The position numbers and the translations under genes are program-made. DNA of 64,000 nt, taken from Astrocystis sublimbata (taxonomy: Eukaryota; Ascomycota; Sordariomycetes; Xylariales; Xylariaceae). A model generated the notes under the pieces. It was not told where the DNA came from. It did no database searches and was given only the letters and a program-made list of their open reading frames with translations. Where the stretch lies: NCBI GenBank assembly GCA_022453515.1, contig JAJNNY010000008.1, positions 434,001-498,000 of the forward strand, in the 5' to 3' direction. The first letter of the stretch is position 1. Every line of letters begins with the position of its first letter. Positions 11,314 through 22,766 of this stretch are shown here, in pieces.

Positions 11314-14300
11314 CCTGATTGGAAAACAACGCCTTTAGCTCACGAGATGCGTAATTGTCAGCAATAGACATACTGACCATTTCGATTGCCTTTGATTAGT
11401 TGCCTCAAGAAGTGCGCGTCTCAAGTTATAGTTATTCTTGAACATAAATAAAGCTGTAGTTCTTCTGAAACATATGTATTCACGACCTCGCAGGAGACCG
11501 GGCTCAACGGTGTATCATGGTGGCTTATCATGCGCGCAGCTACTGTATCTCTTGTCAATCTATTACTTGATATGTCACTGCCACGGAGCTTAAGAGCCTC
11601 TGTTGGCGCAGAGTCGTATTGGTATCTCAATATGGCATTGTGCTGGTGGAGCAAGGATTAACAGGGGGCTGCAGCTACTTACCATTGTTGCTGACCTTGG
11701 GCAACTCCAGGCTGCCAACAATCGCAAGAGACGACCATAACTACATTTCTCTTGCTTTGCAGTAATACATCCTGCTTTCCTGAAGATCGTCGCAAATTCA
11801 GAGCGGCTCTGTGACTCTAGAGCTCAGAACTACCTCATCTTGATAGACCTCCACCCCACAATGGATCTGCCAATACTGGGTACTTACTCACTGAAACAGT
11901 CAGCCTCGGTGCTGAAGAGACAGGTTATTGATAGAAGTTGTGCGTGAACCTATCTTGCCTATGATAGGGCCTTGCCGTAAATTCTTCAAATTGAAAGTAA
12001 GGTTTGTGGCGTAATGAGTCTAATGTAGTCATTCAACGAGCCTGTTTTTTTTCTCCCATCGCCCCCAAGAAAGCCACCGAGTCAGGAGGACGGAAGTTTG
12101 TAGTCAAACTGAGTGTGGCTCTCCTGTCTGTCGTCGAGAGGACACCAACTAACGTCGAGGCTTTGCGTTATCGTCGCCGCACTAATATCACTTTCGATGC
12201 CGTATCGGCACCGATGCCTGTTAGAAACCCGAGAGCTGTTATGCTTTTACGAGTAGGTAACTGCAGACGGTAAGAGTCTTCGACTTGACAGCGTCCTAGC
12301 TCTTGATGGTGTTGTGATAGTCGAGCTGTAGCTCTGCTCTGCGATAGCCCCATAAAATGCATGCATGTGCTTTGTAGATGTCTTCCAGAGCGATTTGCAC
12401 ATCACCTTCTAGACGCGCATACATTTAAGAGAGAGAGAATACACCCAGCCTGAAACCTTTGAATGCTGATGGAGACGCAACTTTTTGTGTGAGCCGAAGC
12501 TGAGTGCGTACTAGCCGACGATGCCAGGTGGTGTTAGAGAAGCAGCGCCATGCAAAAGGAGTAATGCAAGTCGTTCATAGAATTGAGTACATTACATTAC
12601 GTTTGAATATATGTAAAATTCCGAATGTTGCATGAGTGCCCACTCCCTACCTAGAGAGTCACGAATGTTCCTGGCGAGTGGTGCTTGAGTGTGGGTTGAA
12701 TCAATAGCAAAGACCACCACCCACCCACCAATGATACTTGACTGAAACAGGGGATTTCTCACAGGTGGTAGAAGTTCCGTGTTGATAAGTGACCCTAGAG
12801 ATGTCTTGTCGGCTCCAGAGCATCGGGGCGCGACGGTGTATGCACCAATAGGTACTCAATTAGCAAGGTAGACAACGATACTGCATGTTGAAGGTCGAGG
12901 AGGACGTTAACCTGTAGAGAATCACCAGAGACAGCAGAAAGTGGATGTTGACGGCGCTAGTATTGGAGATCAGACGTGGCTGGCGCCCGCTAACGTTTCT
13001 TTGCAAGTCCGACTAATGCTCCAGGGGCTAATTAAGCCTTCTAGAAGCCCTCGGCCCTGTATGCCTGTTTTCCACGAATCTTGGCGTGACCCTGGCACGC
13101 TGTGTCTGGGATATTAATCGAGATGTGGTAGTATCTGACTTCGTACGAATGCATTGGCTAGGTGAGATCAAGTTTTCACTTATCCTATCACCTATTCGCC
13201 AACGACTCAGGGAGGCACATATGTATACTTATGTAGTTCTTCATGGGCACTAGCTCGCTACTTGGTACCTATTACTCTATTACTGTACGGGATCTAGACC
13301 AAGATGGGCTGGGAGGAGGAATCCATGGAATGGATATCTCCACCCTCTCCCACCAGCCACCAGCGGCGCTGTCCTTAGCGTCTTCGCAACCGATCTAAAT
13401 GTTAAGTGCCTTCATTCATGTCCGTCCCGCCCGAGTCGCCGTGATGACAGGCCGTGGATATTTCGCTAAAGATCATCGTCGCATGGTTTGAGCCTCGCCA
13501 AGCCCCCAGTTTCTACCGCGTATCCATAGTCTGCCCATTTACCAGCACCAGGAGATCATATAGCAGCCGGCCAATACCATCATCAGCAGATCAAGGAGAC
13601 GGGACTCTCTTCCTTGGAATGGTTGTGTTGAGTAAACTATTGAGCTGTCTGCTGTCTCGCGTACAGTGGTGGTATAATGACGTCCTCGCACTCCCGCGCA
13701 GAGCCAGAGGTTCTCGAGATCCTGCGGGCCTGCCACACGACACAGACCGAGGTGCCGAATTCTTGAATATCGTGCAGCGGGGCAAGCTAAATGGCAACCC
13801 CGGTGACCTGTTCAGGACCTATCAGGCCTGTCCTGGTCTCGCTGCAGCTCGCCAGGTTTCCACCCCCTGGGAATTGCTGTTGGTTGTTGGGGTTTCGAAA
13901 GTGGTAATCTTGCAGCCCATCTGGACACCGACAGCTAACGCCATGTACGGACGGGGATATCGCCTGTCATGCTTAAAGCGGTAGGTCATACGGCCCCATC
14001 ATCGTCATGGCCACGCAGCTTCGCGCCCCAAAACCCAACAGTTTAGTAAGTGCAAGACCCAGGCTCCTGACCTGGTCTTTTCACCTTTCCCCAGATTCGA
14101 CAGCCAAACCCTTCTTGTTTTTTTAGTTCACTTTCAGTCTCAAGTTCGCTTTCCTGTTTTCTCTCTCTAGACATTTTGTGATGCTTTTGCGCCTGTTTGC
14201 GATGTACTAGTAGCGCTCGGGAAAAGGTCCCTTATATCACATCTTTTTAACTATAGATGGTACCAACGGGGTCGGATCGGAACGAAATCGTTTTTCCTAC

Positions 14301-14374
14301 CTTTTCATTTCACTTTGTTTTACTTCTGATGAGGATGCTGCGGTAAACAGCGTGCTGGATTGTCCGTCAAAACC
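11314..14374. other. 3-kb gene-poor stretch
   Basis: No convincing gene was found. A plus-strand frame of 176 codons (13454-13984) has no recognisable domain and ordinary-looking random composition. A minus-strand frame at 11421-11654 is likewise unsupported. The stretch includes the lost 5' end of the NLR pseudogene and the promoter and leader of the membrane-protein gene at 14375, whose leader is pyrimidine-rich (14090-14180). Confidence 0.45.
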
Positions 14375-15349
14375 ATGATCACAAGGATTTTAAACCCCAG
14401 TGCAGTTGCTCTGCTACTTATCGACCATGTATCAAGCCAAAGAACGATCGATACCTCCACCACATCTACAGAGTCCACGATAATATCGACAGCCGCATTT
14501 ATTCCGCCGGGTTTCAGTCGAATAGGCAAAAGAGATCTAACCGAAGATGATAAAATCGGTATCTCAATCGGAGTTACTTTCGCCCTCATAATATTGGTCG
14601 GTACCACCGCGATTTACTGCGTCATACGACGACGGCGCAAAGCTTTAGAGAACCCGCAGACGAGGTCGCTGGGCCCGGGGGATAATGGGGAGGAGGGCAT
14701 GGACATTCAAAACGACGCCGGGAAGGGCAAAGAAGTTTATAATGTGAACCCTCAACGGGCCTCTCATCAGTTTGTACTCCATCAAGCGCCGAATGGAAGA
14801 ATCTACCAAACCGGACCCTACCCCATAATACCAGCACAGACGTATACACCACAACCGCCGGCGCAAATATCACCATCACCATATCCGACATATCAGCCCG
14901 GGCAAATGTATTCGTACCCAGGAAGCGCGTATCCCGGAACGCCGATCATGTCTCCGAGTCAGCAGAGCAGCTATGCAGGACCATCGAATATGCAGTATCC
15001 ACCTGAGGCGCATGTACAAGCTCAACAATACCAGCAATATCAACAATACCAACAGCCGCAGCAGCAGCAAGGGGGAGACCACATGGGATGGACATATCCG
15101 GCATCAGCGATATCGACAGCTCCAGTAGAGATCATACCTGCCACGGATCTTCAATACAGATATCTACAGGATTACTTACAACAGCCTCAAGACACCAAAG
15201 CTGGTCCTGATGGGCACCCGGCGTTGAACGAAGAATACGGAGAAAATAAGTACAATGTTCCGCCACCGCACCCACACGTTAGCGAGCTGGCAGATGAAAG
15301 AAAACCTGTCGAATTAATGGGGGAAGGACATTACACTGAGGTGCCTTGA
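14375..15349 (+). CDS. Single-pass membrane protein with Pro/Gln-rich cytoplasmic tail
   Basis: This is an intronless 324-residue protein of no recognised family. I chose the ATG at 14375 because the frame upstream has only non-ATG codons. Residues 1-20 are weakly hydrophobic and may be a signal peptide. Residues 25-47 are Ser/Thr-rich and a dibasic KR lies at 52-53. Residues 61-84 form one strong transmembrane helix (IGISIGVTFALIILVGTTAI), followed at once by RRRR, which predicts a cytoplasmic C-terminus. The tail is rich in Pro, Tyr and Gln (about residues 145-260), with repeated QQY units encoded near 15027-15070. The short Ser/Thr outer part, one helix and long disordered tail resemble fungal wall-sensor-like proteins in outline, but there is no sequence motif to prove it. 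Confidence 0.7.
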   Translation: MITRILNPSAVALLLIDHVSSQRTIDTSTTSTESTIISTAAFIPPGFSRIGKRDLTEDDKIGISIGVTFALIILVGTTAIYCVIRRRRKALENPQTRSLGPGDNGEEGMDIQNDAGKGKEVYNVNPQRASHQFVLHQAPNGRIYQTGPYPIIPAQTYTPQPPAQISPSPYPTYQPGQMYSYPGSAYPGTPIMSPSQQSSYAGPSNMQYPPEAHVQAQQYQQYQQYQQPQQQQGGDHMGWTYPASAISTAPVEIIPATDLQYRYLQDYLQQPQDTKAGPDGHPALNEEYGENKYNVPPPHPHVSELADERKPVELMGEGHYTEVP

Positions 15350-17156
15350 GAGGCATACGCATCATCATCACAATAATACCGGTTACATCCATCAATCGCG
15401 ACTCCGAGACACATCTACGAATCCATCACCGAACGAGTTACCAGCGGCGCATCGGTCTCCAGATACACAAGAAACAACGGCTTTTAAGTCTGGACCAGGC
15501 ATGGTGCTGATGTCTCGATGTATAACGAACTATGGACGTTAATTCACTCGGCACTATGCCGTGTACACATCTACCTCTAGCAGGAGCAGAGGACCGACTA
15601 AATAATGATAACACGAATCAACAAACAAATCAATAGTGTAATAAGAAAAACCAATCATTCAATTTCATAATTCCTGCCCCATCTCGCGATCGTCCAAAGA
15701 TCGTCCCATGCCACAAATCAAATGTAATGACACGCAGACCCGAATACCGACCTGGTGAAGATCGCCGTTGGAAGAAAAAAATCCAATAGCTTCTAAAAAT
15801 AATCATGGCTGGAGCTGGATCGGGGTTATAGCCAACTAGGGGATCGCCTCACTTGGAGCCGAGCTGAGCTCTCCACAATCCACTAAACCTTTCTTTGGTA
15901 GGTGCTTACTCGTAGCCGCGGCGCAAACTGTCAATATCAGAATACGACGCACTTGTATCCTTGGACTGGCGCTAAGGGTTAGCGGGAATGCAACATCATT
16001 CTTAGGAACGATAATATTAGCACTTCGCCCCTACTCGCCTACATACCTCACGATAGTAGCGTGAAGGAAGGAATTTCTGTTCGACATAGAAAGCACATCA
16101 CGTTGAATCGGAATGCAGCAGGCATATAAGAAGATGGATTGAGGCAGGCGGAGGATACCGCAGCTCTCCGCGTGTGGCGTATCAACAGTAATACCAATCA
16201 ATCCAACTGGTCATCAGAAGTCGACATCCTAGCAATGTATGTCTCATCAGAACGTTGATTCGGTCTTGGGACTTTTCGTCATAAGTATCATGTATTCAAT
16301 CCAAACCCCAAGCCCCAGACACGCATCTTGCAATTGTACTACGATCCCATCGGATCAACATCCCCAAGTGTTATTACGCCCGGCCGACAAAATGTCTGCC
16401 TGCCATCGAACGCCAACATGACCGACACACTCGTACAGTCAAGCAGACAGTCAGACCAGACAGCCAGCCAGGCAGATAAAGCGCCTCCGGCTGATCATGA
16501 CAATTACTGTACGTACTTGCGAAACCACCCCAGCGACAGCTATGCAGGTTGGTTTTGCGCCGCACGCATCTAGTCGCCGTATCATACTAGTCTCGCCAGC
16601 ATCGTCGTACCTAATACAATCCAACGGGATCGACATCCTGCACGTCAAGCCAAGCCAAGTCAAGTGAGCCGGTTCGGTGCTTCTTCTCTCGAATGGTGGA
16701 TCTCCGCCTTTCCGCGCGCGTGTGTGAGTATCCCCAGTATCAGAGCACCCACTCGCGACAGGTCGACACGGGCACCCTAGATCTACGCGCGGGTTTCGCT
16801 CATCAAGCCGAGTAGCCGCACATCCCCCTCCAGCCAAGGGTTCCAACCAAAATAGCCCGACGCGTGCTTGCACCAACATGCATCCAATATGCATATCCAC
16901 AACCTTTTCGTGAGAGTGAGGCGGGAAAAAGTCTTTAGCAAAATCTGTTGAGTCTAAAAAATACTACTTACTTACGAAACTAGCATAATGAGGCAGGCAA
17001 AACGATGTAATTAGGTGCGCCAGAAAAAAAACAATACTAACCTTATCCCAGAAGCCCGCCGAAATAGACCTGATCCCACTTTTAAACCTTCCGACTCCGA
17101 ATTGATTTGATGCTTTCCGTCCCTCCTAGGCATTTACCCAACGATCAGCGATTTTA
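15350..17156. other. Convergent intergenic region, no gene recognised
   Basis: This 1.8-kb region lies between the 3' ends of the membrane-protein gene (+) and pfkA (-). It should hold both 3' untranslated regions. Short frames (for example about 150 codons on the minus strand at 16451-16900) show no motif or splice-supported extension. Confidence 0.5.
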
Positions 17157-19640
17157 TTAAGCGAAGAGTCCTCGCTTCGCATCTTTGGCAGCGATGCCCT
17201 CCAACGGCTCTGTCGGCGTTGGGTAATCCGGGCGTCCACCCAGGACGTCCACAATAGCCTTCATGCCCATCCAGTGCGCGGATGTGGGCCGTCTGTTCTT
17301 CCAGTCCGTCTCCTTGGTCTCGAGGTCTGCCATGGAAGAGAAGATGACGTCGGCGCCGCGGATGCCAATAACGGAGGCGCTGAGAGGGTCCTGGATGGTC
17401 TTGTCGGGCGTCTCGTAGCCCTTGGGGCCGAACTTCTCCAGGTGCTGTATGCACTTAATAGCCAGTCGAACGGCACGGCACCGATCCATGGGCGACGGGA
17501 CACCTCCCTGCTGCACATGGCCCGGTATGCTGTCACGCGACTCGAAGCGGTTGTGCGCCTCTTCACGCATGATGTCGGCGATGAGCTTGGCGTTGTACGT
17601 CTTGCTCGACTTCTCGTTGATGAGCACCAATCTTCCGGCTCGTGTCTGGCCCTTGTCCTTGGCGAACACGTCTTTTAGGTGGAGGACGTCTGCGGTCAAC
17701 ATCTGCAGGGTGATGCCTTCTTCGGGGATATACACAGCGCTTGCGCCCACGCTGAGCCCGGTTAGGAGAGCGATGTAACCTGACCGTCCACCTTGTGTCT
17801 CGATAACGAAGACTCGTCGTCGGGTGGCATCGGCCGACTGCTTAATTATGTCACAGTATGCCACGAGCTCGTTCAGGCAAGTGTCAGATCCGAGGGAGTA
17901 TTCGGTACCGGGTACGTTGTTGGAAATGGTGGCTGGCAAGAGAGTGAATGGAATGCAGAGTGAGGGGTACTGACTCCGGGCTTTGCGTAGTTGCGAGATG
18001 GCATGGAAAGCCTCGAAACCACCGATCAAGAACAGGGCGTCGAACCTGTACTTCTTGATGAGCTCAGCAATAAGCTCCATGCCGGACTCCTCAGGCAGTT
18101 CGCGGTTGGTACCAATCTCCGAACCACCTTTGCTGGCCCATCCATCTACCTCCAGCCAGTCGAAAGGTCGGACTGCACCGAGAGGCGAATCGCCATGATG
18201 ACGGGCAAACCCAGCAAATCCGTTGTGGATAGCCAGAGCCTCGTGTCCTCGAGCTCGGCAGTAGGCCACACCAGCGCGGATAGCGGCGTTCATACCACCA
18301 GCGGGCGCACCGACGTTGATGAAGCCAATTCGCATTTTCTATAGGACGTCAGTAAATGTCACGTTGGCTTGCACTAGTCTTTCGAACTTGAGCGTACCTC
18401 GTTCTCTTTAATTCCTTCGACACCCTCCAGCCCCATGTTTGCGGACATGGCATAGGACTTGTACTGGTCAGAAAACTCAGTATCTCGAAGTGCCATGGCT
18501 TCATTAAATTTTTGTGCATCGATGAGCTTCGCAACTTCCTTAGTCTCCGCAACAGCAGCCATCAAAGGCTTTCGGGTGATCTTGTTCTCGGTAATAGCGA
18601 TGAAACAAGTTTCAGTCTCCGGAGTAGCTTCGAGCACTGCCTTGACAGCTTCGACACCTTGCAAAGTACCAAGCATTCTATCGTATGCGACAGCCGACCC
18701 TCCTCTTTGGACGTGGCCTAGGGTGGTAATGCGAGTATCGAGGCCGAGTCCATCCTTGTCCGCGAGGAGATCTTTCACCATGGTCGGGGTGACCTTGTTG
18801 CCGTGTTTATCGAGAGCGCCTTCGGCGATAATAACAATGGTCTTTCGCTTTCCCATGCCTCGATGCTAGTGATATGTGTTAATTAAGGGCACAGGAATGA
18901 TTTTGTGCAGAACCTGCGCTTACCTGCTTTATAACTTGATTCATTTCTTCTCGCCAGTTGTCTTCTCTAGGTTTCTCTGGGATAAAAAGGAAGTCTGCAC
19001 CGGTAGCAACCGCCGTCATTAGAGCAAGCCAACCGCAATGGCGACCCATGACCTCCACAACAAAAGCACGCGAATGAGAAGATGCGGTGGCCTCGATGTA
19101 ATCAATCATCTCGCAGATCCGCGACAAGGCAGAGTAGGCACCAATGGTGGCGTCTGTTCCGGAGAGATCATTGTCGATAGAGCCGACCAAACCGACAATA
19201 TTCAGGTGCTTATACGGTTCGACCTGTTCTTTTGTGAATTCTCCATTTGCAATAAGCTCTTCGATAAGTGAGGGCCATTCGGCACGAAACCTGTCGGCAC
19301 CAGTGAGCGAGCCGTCACCACCGCAGATGATGAGTGCGTCTATGCCGTTGAGGATCATGTTCTTGGTAGCTTGGAGGCGACCAGCGCGCTCGAAGAATGC
19401 CATACATCTGGCCGTGCCGATGAGCGTACCGCCCACGGAGAGGTAGCCCCTTACATCTTCCCAGCCCATCTGTTTGATGTAGTTGCCGCCACGAACGAGA
19501 CCTTCGTAACCTTCATAGACACAATAGGCATTGCATTCTAGATGGATAGCTGTTCGGACGACGGCTCGGACGACGGCGTTCATGCCAGGGGAGTCACCCC
19601 CGGACGTCATGACCGCGATGTTCTTCTTGGTTTGCGCCAT
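17157..19640 (-). CDS. pfkA: ATP-dependent 6-phosphofructokinase (eukaryotic double-length form)
   Basis: Three exons on the minus strand: 19640-18924, 18865-18398 and 18338-17157, giving 788 residues. The introns (58 and 59 nt) are in phase 0 with clear GT-AG ends. Both halves of the duplicated enzyme are present. The N-terminal half has the ATP site [28 protein letters not shown], the catalytic [30 protein letters not shown] and GHVQRGGS. The C-terminal half has [26 protein letters not shown] and [15 protein letters not shown] and is expected to be regulatory (fructose 2,6-bisphosphate and other effectors). The enzyme phosphorylates fructose 6-phosphate to fructose 1,6-bisphosphate, the committed glycolytic step in the cytosol. 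The length matches filamentous fungal Pfk (about 780-790). Confidence 0.97.
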
Positions 19641-21413
19641 GGCGAGGGGCGCTTGTATTAGATGAGATAGACTTTCGAGTTCAATGGGATTGTCTAGGCG
19701 ATGAAGAAATGGGCTGGCAAATGGAAGCGCAATGGAATAGTTTTTGGTAATGTTTTCTGTAAGCTGGATTCGAGTCCCAGCAATATCGAGGATTGTAATC
19801 GTAAATAAGAGTTTCTGATTTATAGGTGGTCCTTCTTTTCTCTATGCGGGCGACTCGTATGCTTATGTGTAAGACAGAGGGCAGCGAAAGGGTGAAGTAA
19901 GACGGCTGAGAGCGCTTGCGTGGGTAGGGTGGCAGCGGACGAGGGCTGAGGTGATGCTGGAACGTGTTATGTCATGTAATTGGGTGTTATCGTGACGAGA
20001 AAAGCACGCAGTGAATGAATGCCGTGAAGCCGGAGTGAGACAAAGAGGTGGTGGTGGTGGGATGGTGGGATGGATGGTGGGATGCCCGTGGTGGGATGGC
20101 ACGACGTACTACCTTAACCTTGTAAGTAAGAGCTCTTATCGGACTTATCCAGGGCTTGTTGAGGCCCCGCGGTGCGGGGAGCTTCCCTGCCTCGCAACCT
20201 GCGAGCAATCTTTTCTAGAGGGGCTGCCAGCAACTGGAGTGAGGTCACAGTGGGCACGCTGGACGGAGTCCGGGCTAGTAGGGGTGCTAGTGCGCCGAGT
20301 GCCGGCCGAGTACTAGACGTCGTTCTGCTGGAAACTGCCTTCGAACTGCAGTCGGAGCTGCGCGCGGTGCGTCATTTTTGGTGGGGTGACAGACATGAAC
20401 CCACCAGCTCGCCAGCCTGGACGCCTGGGCAGCTTGGTTCACGGCCGTGTCCAATGCCTTGCCCATCCTCACCAATCAACATTGAACCATTCATGCCAAT
20501 GCCACGCCAATCAAGTGCCAACACCACACATACCATACATACCTATGTGCTTACTTAGTACAGAGTGCAGCTCTTTGTTGTCGGTCGAGTCCTTCTTGAT
20601 CGTACGATCCATATGCCATCTACGCATCTACGCATCTACGCGCATGCGCCCCGAACTGGCGAGTGGCAGCATCCTTTCCAAACCTTCATCCCTGATTGCT
20701 TTACTCCCTGCCGACTGGAGTTCGTGAAGGCTGCAGGTTGGTACCTAGGTACTATACCACTGCCATCCCTACATGTACCCGATGTGTGTAAGTAAAGGTT
20801 ATTCCCAGTAGTCCCCAGCAACCTCGGCAGCCTCGTTGGGAACTACCTTAGGTAGATGTAGGTTGGTTGTACGACTTCCCCCAGCAACAACAGTCCGGGT
20901 CAAGAGTAGAGCGCTCGATATTGTGATTCCACCTGCCCCTGGCTGGACAGTTCAATGCGGGACTTTTGCCCACACCGAGTCAGTCTATCAGTCAGTCTAT
21001 CACCACATGGGTACCTGGTTCGACCACACATTTCTCGAAATTCCCGCAGTCTTGAGCTCGGCAAGGCCTCTCGCCCTCGTTGGTATGCTCCCAGATAGCG
21101 GATCTCGAGTTCATGAGATCGCCTTGATGTAGATCTTGGGACCAAGGCCAGACTTGACAAATAAAAGTTTACACTTTTACCACGATCATGGTACCGAGTT
21201 TCGCACAAGCTCTTGTTATTCATATTGACCATGTGTTGGCTTGGCGCTCCAAAGTAACGTTGGGGGCTCGAGCCTGGTGGCACCAAGTCTGATCTCAACA
21301 CCGTCTTTATACTAGGTGTGGAGATCAGACCGGAATTTTGACCACACTTTGAGGTAGAAGGCGTGCGAGCTCGAGAGGGACGAAGCCGTATAATAGGGCC
21401 GCAGGTCAAGGAG
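19641..21413. other. Upstream region of pfkA, no gene recognised
   Basis: This region contains the pfkA promoter and leader. It also holds a G-rich repeat (20046-20098) and TACCTA/TAGGTA motifs (20739-20753, with a palindromic TACCTAGGTA; 20848-20856). Frames of up to about 186 codons on the minus strand (20900-21460) read through the end of the AT-rich element and have no family resemblance. Confidence 0.45.
20046..20098 (+). repeat. G-rich repeat (GGTGG / GGGATGG units)
   Basis: This is an imperfect purine-rich tandem made of GGTGGTGG and three to four GTGGGATGG-like units. It has enough G-runs of two or three to be a candidate for two-tier G-quadruplex formation on the plus strand. It lies about 410-460 bp upstream of the pfkA start codon, on the template side of that gene. 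Confidence 0.6.
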
Positions 21414-21415
21414 TA

Positions 21416-22173
21416 CAGTGGGCCTAGAAAAGTGACGCTCGCTCTAACAATCACCACCAAAACTCATCAACTTTAAATATAAATATCTCAGCAACTTTAT
21501 ACTATAATAAATTAGAAAAAAAATATAAATATAGACTTTGAAATGTTATATATCTAGATCCAAAGCTCTTTTATTTTTTGGACTTTTTAATAGGGTATAA
21601 TAATAGCTTGAAAAAAGATACATAGGAATATATAGGTTTTTAAAACTTTATTTATAAATAACTTCTCGAAATTAAATCGTAAAAATAAACGGCCCTTGGA
21701 TTATATACTTGTAATCCTATCGAAAAGCATATATAAGTATAGCTTTTATTTAAATCAATCGGAATAATGTTTTTTTTAAATTTTTTAAAAAATTGAATTT
21801 TAGAACCTAATTTTTAAAAAATATTTTCGAAGTATTAATAATTTTTGATAATTAAATCAACTTGTATTTCGAATACTTCAAGGATTTAAGATCTCTAAAC
21901 CGACTCTTATATATTTATTTCTTTATAATATTTAATTGTTATTTCTATTTCAAAATACAGCGTTTGTTTTACTTTTAAAACTTTGTTTTTAAATAATCCA
22001 CTTAATATTAATAGTAGTTTTTTCCCCTTTTATATCTTTATTATAATAGATATTTCCTATATTAAACTCTTTTCTATTTTATTTTAACTATTTTATTTAA
22101 GTAGATATTAATATATTTACTTCTAAAAGTACCTTTTTATACCCATGCGAGCGTCACTTTTCCGTACCCACTG
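21416..22173. mobile_element. AT-rich TIR element (Tc1/mariner-pogo-like MITE or RIP-eroded relic)
   Basis: This 758-bp element is bounded by TA dinucleotides (21414-21415 and 22174-22175). Its ends are inverted repeats of 27 bp: CAGTGGG, four mismatched bases, then a perfect 16-bp block GAAAAGTGACGCTCGC at 21427-21442. The exact reverse complement of that block lies at 22147-22162. The interior is extremely AT-rich, far from the rest of the window, with no coding frame. TA target duplications with TIRs starting CAG fit Tc1/mariner or pogo/Fot1 elements. The AT-richness fits either a MITE or an element bleached by repeat-induced point mutation. It shares no TIR sequence with the intact transposon at 28483. 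Confidence 0.85.
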
Positions 22174-22175
22174 TA

Positions 22176-22766
22176 GGTCAATGGTCGAGACTCAATGCAG
22201 GGAAAGGGCCAACGGGATGCTACCCGAATATATGTCCACGACGTCAACTGCTCCATTTCGCCTACAACACCATCGTGTCTCTCAATTGCACCAACGAGAC
22301 GACTTTACATGAAGCAAGTACCTAAGTACAGTAGGTACGGAGTGCCCGTTCAGCCACACGATTTCAGCCACACAGCCATGCTGGGATGAATGTGAAGTGA
22401 ATGTGAAGTGAATGTCACTGATGCGGGCCTTGTTAAGCTAGTGCGCCTGCCGTATACTTCCCTCGTAGTACCTTCTGTAGGGATACCTACAGTACTCTAC
22501 ATCGGTACATGTAACTACTCTTATCCAACTCGGGACGAACAAGGTTCCCGTCACGCGCGCGTCGATCTTCCCACCGTCGTGCAACCTCGAGCCTACATAG
22601 TACAGGCAGCCACCCAACTTCAACTTGTATTTCACGTCGAGGGCATCGTGGATTTTGAACTTACCCATGACCACCACGCACAATCTTCCATATACAAAAT
22701 CCCAACACCAACATTAACACGGCTGGAATGACTATCTGAAACTCGCATTCAAACGAAGCAGCCATC
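22176..22766. other. Upstream region of med17
   Basis: No gene is recognised. There is an 11-bp tandem GAATGTGAAGT (two copies, about 22387-22408) and TACCTA/TAGGTA motifs around 22319-22337 and 22480-22492. The last 60 bp are the A/C-rich leader of med17. Confidence 0.5.

Noticed and set aside
13454..13984. Plus-strand frame of 176 codons
   Set aside because: Residue mix and lack of any domain or splice support look like a chance open frame in GC-balanced DNA.
19755..19785. Possible tRNA T-arm (GGATTCGAGTCCC)
   Set aside because: Loop size is wrong and no box A, acceptor stem or anticodon arm is found nearby.
20900..21460. Minus-strand frame of 186 codons
   Set aside because: It starts inside the AT-rich TIR element and crosses its boundary, so it cannot be an ancestral gene; no family resemblance.
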